From Dactylis glomerata (lineage: Eukaryota; Streptophyta; Magnoliopsida; Poales; Poaceae), in assembly GCA_007115705.1 (NCBI GenBank), contig QXEO01000236.1:3631434-3695433 (forward strand): a stretch of DNA of 64,000 bases, in the 5' to 3' direction. The first letter of the stretch is position 1. The number at the start of each line of letters is the position of its first letter. Position numbers and translations under genes: made by a program. Below the pieces are notes generated by a model, which searched no databases, was not told the DNA's origin, and was given only the letters and a program-made list of their open reading frames with translations. This document shows positions 34,180-45,949 of this stretch, one piece after another.

Positions 34180-34690
34180 TTTCAACTAAGATTAATAATT
34201 CTAATCTAGAATCATCTACCAAGTTATTTATTAGAATTATACACTAAGTTAATACATACTTTTGCAGATATATAAGGATACAAGCACACATATAAATGTA
34301 ATATAAAATGCATTAGAACACATTAATTAATATCTGAAGTAATTTATTTATGTTGGAATCCATTGTAGCAAAACAAATATCAAGTATCCCAAAAGCAATA
34401 AAAAGATAGAACATTACATATAATTCTATATTAGCAAAACGAGGTAATAATAAATAACAAAATTCAAAAACTATATTTGCCATAATTTATGCAACCTTGA
34501 TGATACTGTAAATTATTATTGTTATACTTCAAAATTAGTATTTGAGCTGATAAATTTGGAGATGTGTAAGAAAAATGTTTCATTCAATAAAAAATCATTC
34601 GGTTAGAGATTAGTTATGACGAAGTCAAAATGTTTAGTATAAATAGGTGATTCGTTATAATAGTGTTAAAAATCTATTCAAATGGCCGGT
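34180..34690 (+). repeat. Paralogous block II, first copy
   Basis: Similar to 57610-58085 in the same orientation: AGATTAATA..CTAGTCTAGAATC-like, ATCATCTACCAAGTTATTT, GCATTAATTAATATCT, GTAGAACATTA-like and CAGTATAAATAG words occur in the same order. It is AT-rich and non-coding. Together with block I it marks a duplicated segment. Confidence 0.75.
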
Positions 34691-35499
34691 TAACTCTTGG
34701 GAAGCCAATGTTTGAATATGGTGTCCTCATCGGCCCTCTCTACCATGACGCCTAGGCGACGAAAGCCTAAAGCATCGGAGGACCTGGACGTGTAGAAGCT
34801 CCTTGGAAACTTTTTCTTGCTAGATGCTTCTTGCATTGCATGACTTTGACTTCTCTGACATCAGAGACTGACCTCCTCCTCCTCCTCCTCTTGTTTGGCT
34901 TAATGGAATATGTAATTGTTGCCATGAAATCAGGAATAGAGTATCGATCTGTTGCGAACCGCTTAGGTGTAACAATTGTTGCCATGAAATTAGGAATAGG
35001 GCATCGATCTGCTGTGAACCTCTCAGGTGCAACAATTGTCGCCCCTTCAACCATAAAGCAAAGATTTGCACAGAGAGAACTGCTCCTCGCCCTTGTCCAA
35101 TACAAGATTGTTGCACAAGGCATGTGAATGCCATTGCATGTTCTTGTCCCTTGCAGCGTTCCCCTCCCTATCCACAATAGCTGTCAGAGCTACCGTGTCA
35201 ATCGAAAGATGTCAGTTATAGTTCTTCTTATTTGAGCAGGTGGGGCAACTTCGCATTGAGTTACAATGTTTTCTCACACGGGTTGAGATTTTTTTTGTAA
35301 GATCAAAGACTGCTCTTGGCAGGCCCCAGTTGCGACAGATGCCTCTCCTTAGTCCGTTCACCATGTGAACTCTGTGGAGGATGGGCAAGCATGCCTCTTT
35401 TGCTGTTTCTCTCCTTGTGCTAAACCATGCATGTTGACGCTGCCCGTTGTGCCAGCCTAGCAGCATATCAATTGGGTCATGGCTCTAGTGATATAAATC
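34691..35499. other. Unassigned segment with a 60-bp tandem repeat
   Basis: A 60-bp unit starting AATTGTTGCCATGAAAT is repeated at 34914-34973 and 34974-35033, with a 10-nt third start at 35034. The open frame over it on the minus strand repeats the peptide word DFMATI/NFMATI. No gene was recognised. Confidence 0.45.
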
Positions 35500-36628
35500 A
35501 TGCTCAAGCTATAGGATCTCTAAATTAAAAGTTGTGTGTGAATCCTACCCTTCTTCTTTTGATTTTCCATGTGAAGGCGAGTTTGATTGGGGCCTCAAGT
35601 GTGGTTTTGCCTACCACACTACCACACTACCGCCGCTTGAGCCCTGCCAATTGCTTGGTTTCATTGATAGGGAAGGTTTGGGTGATGCTATTTTGCTCTC
35701 GCCTGAGTCTGCTAGCCAGGTGGTTCCTATGGATAATGAGGTCGTGCCACCCATTTTGTTGCCACCTGTTGTTAGGGCTCTCTTCACTAGAAAACTTTGG
35801 GATTTACTTGCTTGCTTGGACTAAGGTATCCCTGGATCCGGCAAGATGATTGGTCACCTCCTGATGGAGAAGGCAATTAGAGACAAGAGCAAGAAGGTGG
35901 GGGCTAGCCATCACTCCGGCATTTGAAAGGAGAATTCATTTAGAAACAAAAGTAAGAAGAGTGGTGCCACAAGGAAGGCATCTACAACTGCTTTATGGGT
36001 GGTTTCGGTCTTTTTGGGTTATCGTGTGTGAGATCTTTCTTGTGTTTTTAAAGGGGTTTCCTTTCTGGTATGGTGATCCATGTGTCTATAGTTTGTTCTT
36101 GTAGCATGGCTGTGAGAGTTTGGCGTTCTTCGTAGGTAGTTGGGGGGCTGCATGATTTGCGAGTAGTGCTTGTGATGTATAGAACCAAAGCTGATTAAAT
36201 TCCTTGAGGTGCACTTTGAAGAAGAAGACATAGGGAAGTATACATTGCAAGTCCATAGTTTTGAAAAAAGCTCCTCTTATTGCTCAGTTTTGATACAATG
36301 CCATCGACATTGCCCTTGGCAAGTCCATGGGGTGGTGTACCATAGGGAAGACAGTCTCAACGCATGTATCCCTTTCTTATTTTACTGCATGTACTCTAAT
36401 GTATATAAAAGCATGCATATAATTTGTGATGAAGTTGAATGGGGAGAAGGGACTCCAAACGACGTCTTCATGTATATCATGACATTTTGTTTCCAAATAA
36501 CCCACAAGGTTACACTGTATACACATACTCTTTAGTTATCACTTGTTTATTTGTGGTTAATAAAGAGCCATATGCATCACTGCGATGCAGAGGCTGTGCA
36601 TACCCCTTTTCGAAAAAAATCTTGTTTA
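35500..36628 (+). mobile_element. Probable LINE fragment with 3' end
   Basis: The 3' part reads TTAATAAAGAGCCATATGCA, then CGATGCAGAGGC, CCCCTTTTCGAAAAAAA, a well-known terminus of Triticeae LINEs. Upstream an open frame (35534-35824) with VVRALFTRKLWDLLACLD and a following GSGKMIGHLLMEKAI-like stretch resembles the C-terminal part of LINE ORF1 proteins. No reverse transcriptase is present, so this is a heavily deleted copy. Confidence 0.5.
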
Positions 36629-37049
36629 TTTGTGGGTCCGGGACAAGATCGCATATCTCCCGCTCGATGCGGGAGGGAACATTCTCTCCGCCTGAAGTAT
36701 AGCTTCCCGGGACACTCCATATGTGGCCCAACTAAAAAGGTATTTCTTTTAATAATTTCAAAAACTAATTTTGAAATTTTGAAATTCTTTCTTTCACTCT
36801 TTTGAATGATTTTTAATTAGAAAATGCATCTAGTTTGAATGGTTTAAAAAATCTTATTTGAACAATTTTTTAGTATAAACATTTATGTTATAAAACTATT
36901 TTCAATAAGAATATTTATCTTATTTAATGGTTTTCCAAATAAAAATATTTATGTTATTTGAACAAATCTTTTATATGGACATCTATGTTATTTCAATGAT
37001 TATTTAATGTGAACATTTATGTTATTTGAATGACTTTCAATAAAAATAA
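36629..37049. other. Unassigned AT-rich sequence
   Basis: It begins with a small inverted pair (CTCCCGCTCGATGCGGGAG near 36657) and continues as TTATTTGAA-rich sequence with repeated GAACATTTATGTTATTTGAA units near 36880-37030. No gene. Confidence 0.35.
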
Positions 37050-37115
37050 TACTCCCTCCGATTAGAAATAACTGTCGGTTGCTTAGTATAAACTGTGTAC
37101 TAAGTTAGTAAAAAA
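37050..37115. mobile_element. Stowaway-type MITE end
   Basis: TACTCCCTCCGATTAGAAAT and the following TAGTATAAACTGTGTACTAAG match the CTCCCTCCG(T/A)-start and internal palindrome of Triticeae Stowaway elements. The opposite terminus (GGAGGGAGTA) was not found nearby, so the copy is truncated. Confidence 0.6.
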
Positions 37116-37713
37116 GAAGATTGAAATTGAAGAAAAAACCAAAAAAGGAACCAAAGAAAAGAAGCCAATGCCTGTAATGGGGCTGGCCCACCATCCTAGC
37201 GCCTCAGGTGGGACAGAATCTGTCATCCCGCACCGTGCGGTAAATAGGAGTTGACAATCCAAGACCGGTGAGCCTCTCGAGCTAGATATAACTTGGGGCT
37301 AATTTTGCAGCCCGCTGGTAGCTCATCAGAAGTACCATTTATTAATTTCATACGGTCGTTTGTAGCAAAAGAGATATAACTTGCGACGTGAATTTCATCC
37401 AACTCATGTCACTTGTACTATTGGCGTAACGGGTCATCTTGTTTCAGAAATCATTAAAGAAGCAGTCCACACCAATCTTCTTTACTATATGATTCCAGTT
37501 GGTGATGGTGAAGCCACTTTTGATTAAAATATTTGATTTCCGATTTTGCCCCTACAAGATATGGCATATTACTAACTTTACAACCGCCAAGTTATGAGGT
37601 CCTAGAAAAATAAAAATAAATCGAGAGGCAGTTGCCCTCGCGCGGAGACGAGACTGCCCGGAATTGCGTCTCGATGGTTGCCTCCTCCTCGCTGGCTCAC
37701 CGTACAGATTGAA
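37116..37713. other. Unassigned segment upstream of the Reina insertion
   Basis: No recognisable gene. After the Reina insertion the same sequence resumes at 53487. Confidence 0.3.
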
Positions 37714-37718
37714 TGGAG

Positions 37719-37996
37719 TGTGACGTCGGACGCGGATGCGCCTTAGTCGCACGTCGGCGTCTCGGCCACTTGCATGTCCGAGGGCGCCAGCTAGCAGAGG
37801 GTGTGGGGCCTGCGTGCCAGCAATGTGTGGGGTGTGAGCCTGATAAAAGGGGCTGTGCGTTGTAAGTTAAAGCTCATGCTGAATTGTGGAATAGAAATCC
37901 GAATCCTCCGTCTCCTCTCTCTCTTACTTCTACTTCTTGTTCCACACGAAAGCATCACGGTTATCGCCGGCAATCACACCGGCGGCGACCATCACA
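37719..37996 (+). repeat. 5' LTR of the Reina-type element
   Basis: 278 bp, TGTGACGTCGGACGCGG to GACCATCACA. Only about three substitutions separate it from 53204-53481. A TATA-like TGATAAAAGGGG lies at about 37839-37850. Confidence 0.92.
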
Positions 37997-37998
37997 CT

Positions 37999-38010
37999 TG
38001 GTATCAGATT
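37999..38010 (+). other. Primer binding site (Met-tRNA type)
   Basis: TGGTATCAGATT begins two bases after the 5' LTR. Confidence 0.8.
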
Positions 38011-38195
38011 CCAGCCGATCCGCGGGCCTAGGGTTCTGGGAGAGTGCCCAATTCGCGATCTTGAGCTCTAAAATCCCAGCAAACGGTCTTGTTCGAGCGG
38101 ATCCGTTCGTTTCTGCTTGGATCTAGTACACCGGGAGTTGGTTGGCTCGGATCCGCGAGGTTCTCACCACGGCGCCGTCGGAGCCATCTCCGCAG

Positions 38196-39281
38196 ATGCA
38201 GCTTGTCCTCGAGGCCATGGGCGAAGCGGCCGCCAGCACGGAGGCTGCGATCCACGAGCTCCGTGCCAGCCTCGATCTTCTTCATGGGAACGTGGAGCGC
38301 ATCGACACCACCCAGCAGCAACTGGTGGCGCAAATCGATCTCATGTCCGCGGCGGTGCAGGCCGGCGCGAAGACGAACGCTGACACGGTACGTCAACTGA
38401 TGGCACTCCAGGATCGTCTGCTGGCGACGACTCAAGGGATCAACCGCGTACATGGACGTCCACCATCACCGGAGGAAGACGATGCAGATCCAGCTCAGGC
38501 CGTCACCGCTGGCAAGGCCACGCTGCGTCCTGCCCAGGTGACATGGATAGGCGACACTCCAGGTGCGTCTTCTGCTCACGCGGCTGCGGCCACTGGTGGC
38601 GATGGGCTTTTGGGCGACGGTAGATTTGGTGGCGTTGGGGGCGGGGTTCCTGGTGGCGCTGGCGGCGGTGGATTTGGTGGTGCAGGCGGCGGTAGAACGA
38701 GCACTGACACTTCGACAAAACATCAACTGAAGATGTCGTTTCCGCGCTTCAACGGTGACCAACCTCGCATCTGGAAAGACAAGTGTCTCGATTATTTTCG
38801 TCTCTTCAATGTCAATCCATCTCTGTGGCTGATTTCGTGCACTTTGCACTTGGATGGCAACGCTGCACTTTGGCTCAAGGCCTATCGGCTCCGACATGAA
38901 ATATCAACTTGGATAGAGCTGATGATTGCAGTAGAGGAGAAGTTTGGAGCCGATGATCATCGCCGTTATATGAAGCAGCTGTTGCAGTTGAAGCAGAGAG
39001 GTACAGTGGAAGAATACCAAGCCCAATTTGAGGAACTGTCGTATCAGATTGCTATACAAAACCCACACTACGATGAGCAATTCTATGTATCGCAATTCAT
39101 CAAGGGCCTCAAGACTGCACTGCGTGCAGCTATCGAGTCTCAAGTACCGGAAACTGTCGAGAGGGCTATCCTTTTGGCCATGGTGCAACAAGAAGTTCTC
39201 GCTGAGGCCAAGCCGTGGGCGCAACGATAGGTTCAGAAACATCACATTGACCCAATTGCTCCTCGCCTTGAGCTCGGCAAG
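38196..39281 (+). pseudogene. gag: Reina-type gag, before the nested insertion
   Basis: The first ATG of the frame is at 38196 (MQLVLEAMGEAA); the frame is open from 38127 after an upstream stop. An N-terminal coiled coil (residues about 1-80) and a Gly-rich spacer (about 145-185) precede the gag domain: MSFPRFNGDQPRIWKDKC, NAALWLKAYR, EEKFGADDHRRYMKQL and EEYQAQFEELSYQ are seen (about 190-330). A TAG at 39228-39230 breaks the frame, which continues open to 39281 and, on the other side of the insertion, into the zinc knuckle at 49670. Exactly 362 codons precede the junction, so the reading frame is unchanged by the nested element itself. Confidence 0.85.
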
Positions 39282-40793
39282 TGATACGTCCAATTTGCAT
39301 CACTATTTTGTATCATAATTTACTGTTATTCATTGATATATTTTATATTTAGATATGATACTTATGTTATTTCCTTTGTTTTCACATGTTTGATGATCAT
39401 CGGAGGAGTTGCTGCCGGAGTCAGGATTCTGCTGGAAAAAGGACCATCAAGAGACCATATTTTGAAGATCAGGAAAATTCCAGAAAAATACCCAGAAATT
39501 ATATTTTACCAGAAGACTCACAGAGCCAGAAGGAGGGGTCGAGAGAGGCCAGGGAGGCCCCACACGCTAGGGTGGCGCGGCCAGCCCCCTGGCCGCGCCA
39601 GCCCTGTGTGAGGGAGCTCTGGCCCACCTCTGGTCTCGCCCCTTCGCGTACATCATCGTCCCCGAAAACCTAAGTCAAGGGGGGGGGTTGAGAGTTAGAC
39701 ACAGCCGCCTCTGCGGGGCGGAGAACACCAGAGAGAAAAAGCTCTCCGGCAGGGAGAAATCTGCCGGGGAAATTCCTTCCCGGAGAGGGGAGATCGTCGC
39801 CATCGTCATCACCATCGCACCGGACTTCATCGAGATCATCATCGTCATCATCTCCATCACCAGCACCTTCATCTCCACCATCACCTCGCCATCCCGCTGT
39901 AACATCTTGAGTTGGATCTTGATATATTCATAGGGGAAACTTTCCCGGTGTTGATTACTCTTGTAGTTGATGCTATTGAGTGGAACCGTTGAATTAAGGT
40001 TTATGTTCAGATTGTTATTTACCATTATTTCACCTCTGATCATGATCCATATGATGTCTTGTGAGTAGTTCGTTTAGTTCTTGAGGACATGGGAGAATTC
40101 AAGATGTTAGTAGTGAATTATTGTTGAGAAATATTTAATGGTTTGATATTGTTGTGGTGCTATTTCACTAGTGGTGTCATGTGAACGTCGACTACATGAT
40201 ACTTCACCATTTATGGGCCTAGTGAGATGCATTGTGTATTTGGTCACCGATTGTGGGGTTGCTGGAGTGACAGAAACCTAAACCTCCGTTGGGAAACCAT
40301 TGCACCAGGGAGCGTAGGATCATAGAGTTTAAGGCTGTGGTTAGATTTATCTTAATTACTTTCTTGTATTTGCGGATGCTTGCAAGGGGTATAATCACAA
40401 GTGTGTATTTATCCTAGTAAGGGTAGTGCGCTAGCACAGGTTCACCCCCATAACACTTACCAAATCAATAAATACTATTGGCTCTATGAAGCGAAAGCTC
40501 TTGACAGAAAACTCCCGTGTGTCCTCGAGAATGTTTGGTTATTATAAGAACACAACCGGCTTGTCCTTTGCTGAATAAAGGATTGGGCCACTTGCTGCAA
40601 TTGTTACTACTGCCTTTTATTTACTCGCACTTTATTTACTCATATTACTAAATACTCCTGAAAACCTGTTTGCTAGTATTTACAGTGATTCCTTGATCAA
40701 AACTGCTCATCAACACCTTCTGCTCCTCGTTGGGTTCGACACTCTTATTTATCGAAAGTACTACGATACACCCCCTATACTTGTGGGTCATCA
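39282..40793 (+). repeat. 5' LTR of the Athila-lineage element
   Basis: It begins TGATACGTCCAATTTGCATC and ends CCTATACTTGTGGGTCATCA. It contains the hairpin at 39558-39614, a G9 run at about 39677, and an (ATC)n-rich microsatellite-like tract near 39795-39895. Open frames such as 39333-39611 are duplicated in the 3' LTR and are not treated as genes. Confidence 0.93.
39558..39614 (+). promoter_or_regulatory. GC-rich LTR hairpin (5' LTR)
   Basis: Arms CCCACACGCTAGGGTGGCGC+GGCCAG and CTGGCCGCGCCAGCCCTGTG+TGAGGG around CCCC. No clear TATA was found within 60 nt downstream in this LTR. Confidence 0.65.
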
Positions 40794-40804
40794 AGACTAT
40801 TTTC

Positions 40805-40823
40805 TGGCGCCGTTGCCGGGGAG
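40805..40823 (+). other. Primer binding site (Asp-tRNA type)
   Basis: TGGCGCCGTTGCCGGGGAG, 11 nt after the 5' LTR. Confidence 0.9.
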
Positions 40824-40913
40824 TGTAGCGCTATTGAAGAGTGGAATTGGTAAAGGTAACCGTCGCTGTGAGTATTATTTTTATTTTGTCTTTTATTTTT
40901 ATTTTACTCTGCT

Positions 40914-43900
40914 ATGGAGAACTCTCCATTTGGTTTCCTATTTGGAAACATATCTACTGCTACTGCTGCACATGCGGAGGAATCACCACCGCCACCGCCT
41001 GCTGAAATTGATCCTTTTAAAATACCTATGAAAATTGTTGGGCGTATTATGGATAACTGCTATTCAGGAGATGGAACTGTCCATCCGGGTGATCACTTAT
41101 TATTTATACATGAATTATGCGAGTTGTTCAGGTGTGCAGGTATTTCACCAAGCCAGGTCAAGAAGAAATTATTCTCTATATCATTGAAAGGCAGAGCTGA
41201 AGAGTGGTATCGACTACTCCAAGATGGTCCATCTATGGCATGGGAGGATATTGTGCCTCTCTTTTATTCCAAGTTTTATCCTCCAAGTGAAATTCATAAA
41301 GACCGTAACAAGATATATAATTTTTGGCCTCATGATGGAGAGAGTATTGCCCAAGCATGGGGGAGATTGAAGTTACTAATGCTCAAATGCCCCATTCATG
41401 AGCTCCCCAATAATATTGTTATTGATAATTTTTATGCGCGGCTTACTCTTCCTGATAAGGATTATTTGGATGCTTCTTGCTTTGGATCATTTACTCATAT
41501 GAAAGAAGATGCCAAGTGGAAACTTCTTGACCGTATACAAGAGAATGCTGAAGGATGGGAAAACGACAAAGGTAGGAAGTCAGGTATAAACTATGATTAT
41601 GAATGCATTAAATCTTTTATGGGAACCGATGACTTTCATAGTGTTAGCGCTGCTTATGGTCTTGATTCCCAAATACTTGCTAATTGTCTTAAGGCCTTTG
41701 CCTCTTATATTGATGTTCCAAAGAAAGATTGGAACAAATATCATGCGCCTTACAAAGATTCTATTAGTCATATTCCTGCTGCAGCTACTGAAGTTTGTAC
41801 TGTTGATAGCCTCGTGCCTGAACCTTATTTTGAGAAGACACCTTTCCCTGCTAAGGTAAAGAAGTACTCTACTTTGGTAAGTGTGTCTAATAAAAGTACT
41901 AAGAAAGCTGCAGAGCCCGATGAGCAAATTACTATTAAGTCTCCTGTTGCTATATTGAAAGATCTTGTAACTAAAGATGTAGGAGATGAATATATTCTTT
42001 TTTGTGAAGATGCTTCTAACATTCTTTCACATCCTAAAAAGCACAGGAAAGCAAGTGTTCCTGTTATCTCTGTCAGGATTGGAGATCATTGCTATTATGG
42101 CTTATGTGATATTGGTGCTAGTGCAAGTGCTATTCCTTTGGAGCTTTATAAAGAAATTATGCACGAGATTGGCGCTTGTGAACTTGAAGATATTGATGTG
42201 GTTGTTCAGCTTGCTAACAGAGAGACAGTTTGGCCTCTTGGTATTGTTCGAGATGTGGAAGTTCTTTGCGGTAAGACTAAGTACCCTACTGATTTTCTAG
42301 TACTCGGTAAGGAGGCTAGTAAAACTTGTCCTATTATTTTTGGTAGACCCTTTTTGAACACTTGTGGCGTCGTGATAGATTGTAAGAAAGAGAAATTTTT
42401 TACTAAGTTTAATGGAGAGTCTTATGAGTTTAATTTTTCCAAGTTTGCTAAGACTTCTTATGAAAATGACACGCCTAATGAAAATTTTCGAGTTGAGCAG
42501 CTTGCTTCTATTGCTCTTGCTCCTAATAATGCCTTGCAACAATTCATGGAAAATCACAAAAGTGATGTTTTTAGCAAGGAAAGAGAAGAGATTGACGATA
42601 TTCTCCTTTGTCAACCACCACTACTCAAGCATAATCTACCTGTGGAGGATCTTGGTACCACTTTGCCGCCTAGAGAAGATCCTGTGTTTGAATTAAAACC
42701 TTTGCCTGATGACCTCAAATATGCTTATATTGATGATAAGAAAATATATCCTGTTATTATTAGTTCTAAACTTTCAGGAAAGGAAGAAGAAAGATTATTG
42801 GAGATATTGAGGAAACATCGAGGAGCTATGGGATATACTCTTGATGATTTAAAAGGGATTTCTCCTACTTTATGTCAGCATGCCATTAATATGGAGAAAG
42901 ATGCGAAGCCAGTTGTGGAGCATCAGCGCCGCCTAATTCCCAAGATGAAGGATGTGGTAAGAAATGAGGTATTAAAACTCCTTGATGCTGGCATTATTTA
43001 TCCTATTGCTGATAGTAGATGGGTTAGTCCCGTTCATTGTGTTCCTAAGAAGGGAGGTATGACTGTTGTACCTAATGAGAATAACGAGCTTATTCCTCAA
43101 AGGGTAGTTGTTGGCTATAGAATGTGCATTGATTATAGGAAGGTAAACAAAGTTACTAAGAAAGATCATTACCCTTTACCGTTTATATATCAAATGCTAG
43201 AAAGGTTGTCTAAGAAGACTCATTTTTGTTTCCTTGATGGTTATTCTGGTTTTTCTCAAATTGCTGTTAAAAAGGATGATCAAGAGAAAACCACTTTTAC
43301 TTGGCCTTTTGGTTTATGCAATGCTCCTGCTACTTTTCAAAGATGCATGTCTGCTATTTTTCATGGCTTTTGTGAAGAAATTGTGGAGGTCTTCATGGAC
43401 GATTTCTCCGTCTATGGAACTTCTTTTGATAATTGTTTGCACAACCTTGATAAAGTTTTGCAGAGGTGCGAAGAAACTAACCTTGTTCTTAATTGGGAGA
43501 AATGCCACTTTATGGTGAATGAAGGAATTGTCCTTGGACATAAAATCTCTGAAAGAGGTATTGAAGTTGACAGAGCAAAAGTGGAGGCAATTGAGAAAAT
43601 GCCATGTCCAAGAGATGTTAAAGGTATTCGTAGTGTTCTTGGTCATGCTGGTTTCTATAGGAGGTTTATTAAAGATTTCTCTAAGATTTCAAAGCCTCTT
43701 ACCAATCTTCTTCAAAAGGATGTACCGTTTGTCTTTGATGATGATTGTAAGGAAGCTTTTGAAACTCTTAAGAAGGCTTTAACTACTGCTCCTATTGTTC
43801 AACCACCTGATTGGAATTTACCTTTTGAAATTATGTGTGATGCTAGTGATTTTGCTATTGGTGCTGTTCTTGGACAGCGTGTAGATAATAAGTTGAATGT

Positions 43901-45611
43901 TATTCATTATGCTAGTAAGACTCTTGATGCTGCTCAGAAGAATTATGCTACTACTGAGAAAGAGTTTCTTGCTGTTGTTTTTGCATGTGATAAGTTTAGA
44001 TCTTATATTGTTGATTCTAAAGTTACTATTCATACTGATCACGCTGCTATTAGATATCTTATGACTAAGAAGGATGCTAAGCCTAGGTTTATTAGATGGG
44101 TGTTGCTTTTACAAGAGTTTGATTTGCATATCGTAGATAGGAAAGGTGCTGAAAATCCTGTGGCTGACAACTTGTCTAGATTGGAAAATATTTCTTTTGA
44201 TCCTATTCCTGTTAATGATAGTTTTCCAAATGAACAGTTGGCTGCAATAAATGTAACTTCACGAGACCTTCCTTGGTATGCTGATTATGCTAACTTTATA
44301 GTTTCCAAGTATTTGCCTCCGACCTTTACAGCTCAGCAAAGAAGAAAATTCTTCTATGACTTAAGGCATTATTTTTGGGATGACCCACATTTATATAAAG
44401 AAGGAGTTGATGGTATCATGAGAAGATGCGTACCGGAATACGAGCAACAAGAGATATTAAGAAAATGCCATAGCAGTGCTTATGGAGGGCATCATGCTTG
44501 AGATAGAACCGCACAGAAGGTTCTACAATCAGGTTTTTATTGGCCAACCCTCTTTAAGGATGCCAGAAGGTATGTTTTATCTTGTGATGAATGTCAAAGA
44601 GTTGGAAATATTTCTAGACGCAATGAAATGCCTATGAATTACACTCTTGTTATTGAACCGTTTGATTGTTGGGGATTTGACTTTATGGGTCCTTTTCCTC
44701 CTTCAAAAGGCTATACCCATATACTTGTTGCCGTAGATTATGTTACTAAATGGGTAGAAGCCATACCTACAAAGAGTGCCGATGGTGAGACTTCGTTAAA
44801 AATGCTTAAGGATGTTATTTTTCCTAGGTTCGGAGTGCCTAGATATCTTATGACTGACGGAGGTTCTCATTTTATTCACGGTAGTTTTAGAAAGACTCTT
44901 GCTAAGTATGATGTCAATCATAGAATTGCTTCTGCTTATCATCCCCAAACTAGTGGGCAGGTAGAGCTTTCAAATAGAGAGATCAAGTCTATCTTGCAGA
45001 AGACTGTTAGTAGATCTAGGAAAAACTGGGCTAGTAAGTTAAATGACGCTTTATGGGCTTATAGAACTGCTTATAAGAACCCCATGGGTATGTCTCCTTA
45101 TAAGATGGTTTACGGAAAAGCGTGTCACCTGCCTTTAGAATTAGAACACAAAGCTTTTTGGGCAGTGAGAGAGCTTAATAGAGATTTTAAACTAGCCGGT
45201 AAGAAGAGGTTGTTAGATTTGAGTTCTCTAGATGAGTGGAGAAACGAAGCGTATGAGAATGCCAGACTTTTCAAAGAGAAAGTCAAGCAATGGCATGATA
45301 AGAGAATTCTTAAGAGAGAGTTCCATGTTGGTGAGAAAGTTCTATTGTATAGGTCTCGTCTCAGATTTTTTGCAGGTAAATTACTTTCTAAATGGGAAGG
45401 ACCATATGTTATTGTGGAAGTGTACCGCTCAGGTGCTATTAAGATTGCTTCATTGAAAGATGATTCTACACAAGTGGTGAATGGGCAAAGACTCAAACAC
45501 TATATTTCTGGAGATTCTTATAATGAAGATGTTGATGTTATTGAAACAGTTTCTCCGGAAGATTACATCCAAGACAAACTGCAGGAACCTGCAGAGTTCA
45601 TTTTCGAATAG
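40914..45611 (+). pseudogene. gag-pol: Athila-lineage gag-pol polyprotein with a single in-frame stop
   Basis: A 1565-codon frame from ATG 40914 (MENSPFGFLFGN), complete except for TGA at 44499-44501. Domains in order: gag (about residues 60-200; SLKGRAEEWYRLLQ, FYSKFYPPSE); retropepsin (about 395; LCDIGASASAIP, IIFGRPFLNT); reverse transcriptase (about 650-850; CIDYRKVNK, FGLCNAPATFQ, VFMDDFSVYG); RNase H (about 970-1095; MCDASDFAIGAVL, IHTDHAAIRYL, PVADNLSR). The integrase zinc finger (HSSAYGGHH..CDECQ, about 1185-1225) is where the stop falls. The integrase core is intact after it (FDFMGPF, MTDGGSHF, GQVELSNREIKS giving D-D-E). Gag and pol share one frame, with no frameshift site needed. 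Reading would resume only by readthrough or reinitiation at 44628. Confidence 0.93.
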
Positions 45612-45949
45612 GTAACAGTTCTAGTCAGAAAAGTTTCGCGAAAAGTTCTTCCTTTAATATTTTTGCTGATTTTAATAAATATGAAAAATCACGAGACGAA
45701 AACGGGGAGGAAAAGAAGTCCGTGTGTATCTCACACATGGGTGGCGCGGGCCCACCCCTGGCCGCACCACCTACGTGTGAGAACACCTCGGAACTCTTTT
45801 CCGTCCCGGTTTCCTCCTGTGACTTCGTTTCGATGTATAATTTTCGCCTATTTAACCCCCCGGAGTCCCCGAGGTCTGTATATCGTTTTCTCGTCGTGTT
45901 TTGTTTCGAGCTGTTTCTGTCAGGAATTGCCCTCGGCTTTGAAGTTATA
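45612..45949 (+). promoter_or_regulatory. LTR-like leader with hairpin before the extra ORF
   Basis: Between pol and the extra ORF lies a second copy of the GC-rich hairpin (45730-45781; arms CTCACACATGGGTGGCGCGG and GGCCGCACCACCTACGTGTG). A TATA-like CCTATTTAACCCC follows about 65 nt downstream (45848-45860), and a pyrimidine tract with TTTCTGTCAG at 45914-45923 could be a splice acceptor just before the ATG at 45950. The order hairpin then TATA-like box mirrors the LTRs, so an internal promoter or a spliced subgenomic RNA for the extra ORF is plausible but unproven. Confidence 0.5.

Noticed and set aside
39333..39673. Open frames in the 5' LTR, repeated at 48128-48468
   Set aside because: They are inside LTRs, have no homology, and overlap the palindrome; duplication is due to the LTR pair.
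44628..45611. Separate integrase gene starting at MPMNYTLVIE
   Set aside because: It is in the same frame as the gag-pol at 40914 and is cut off only by the TGA at 44499-44501, so it is the end of one polyprotein.
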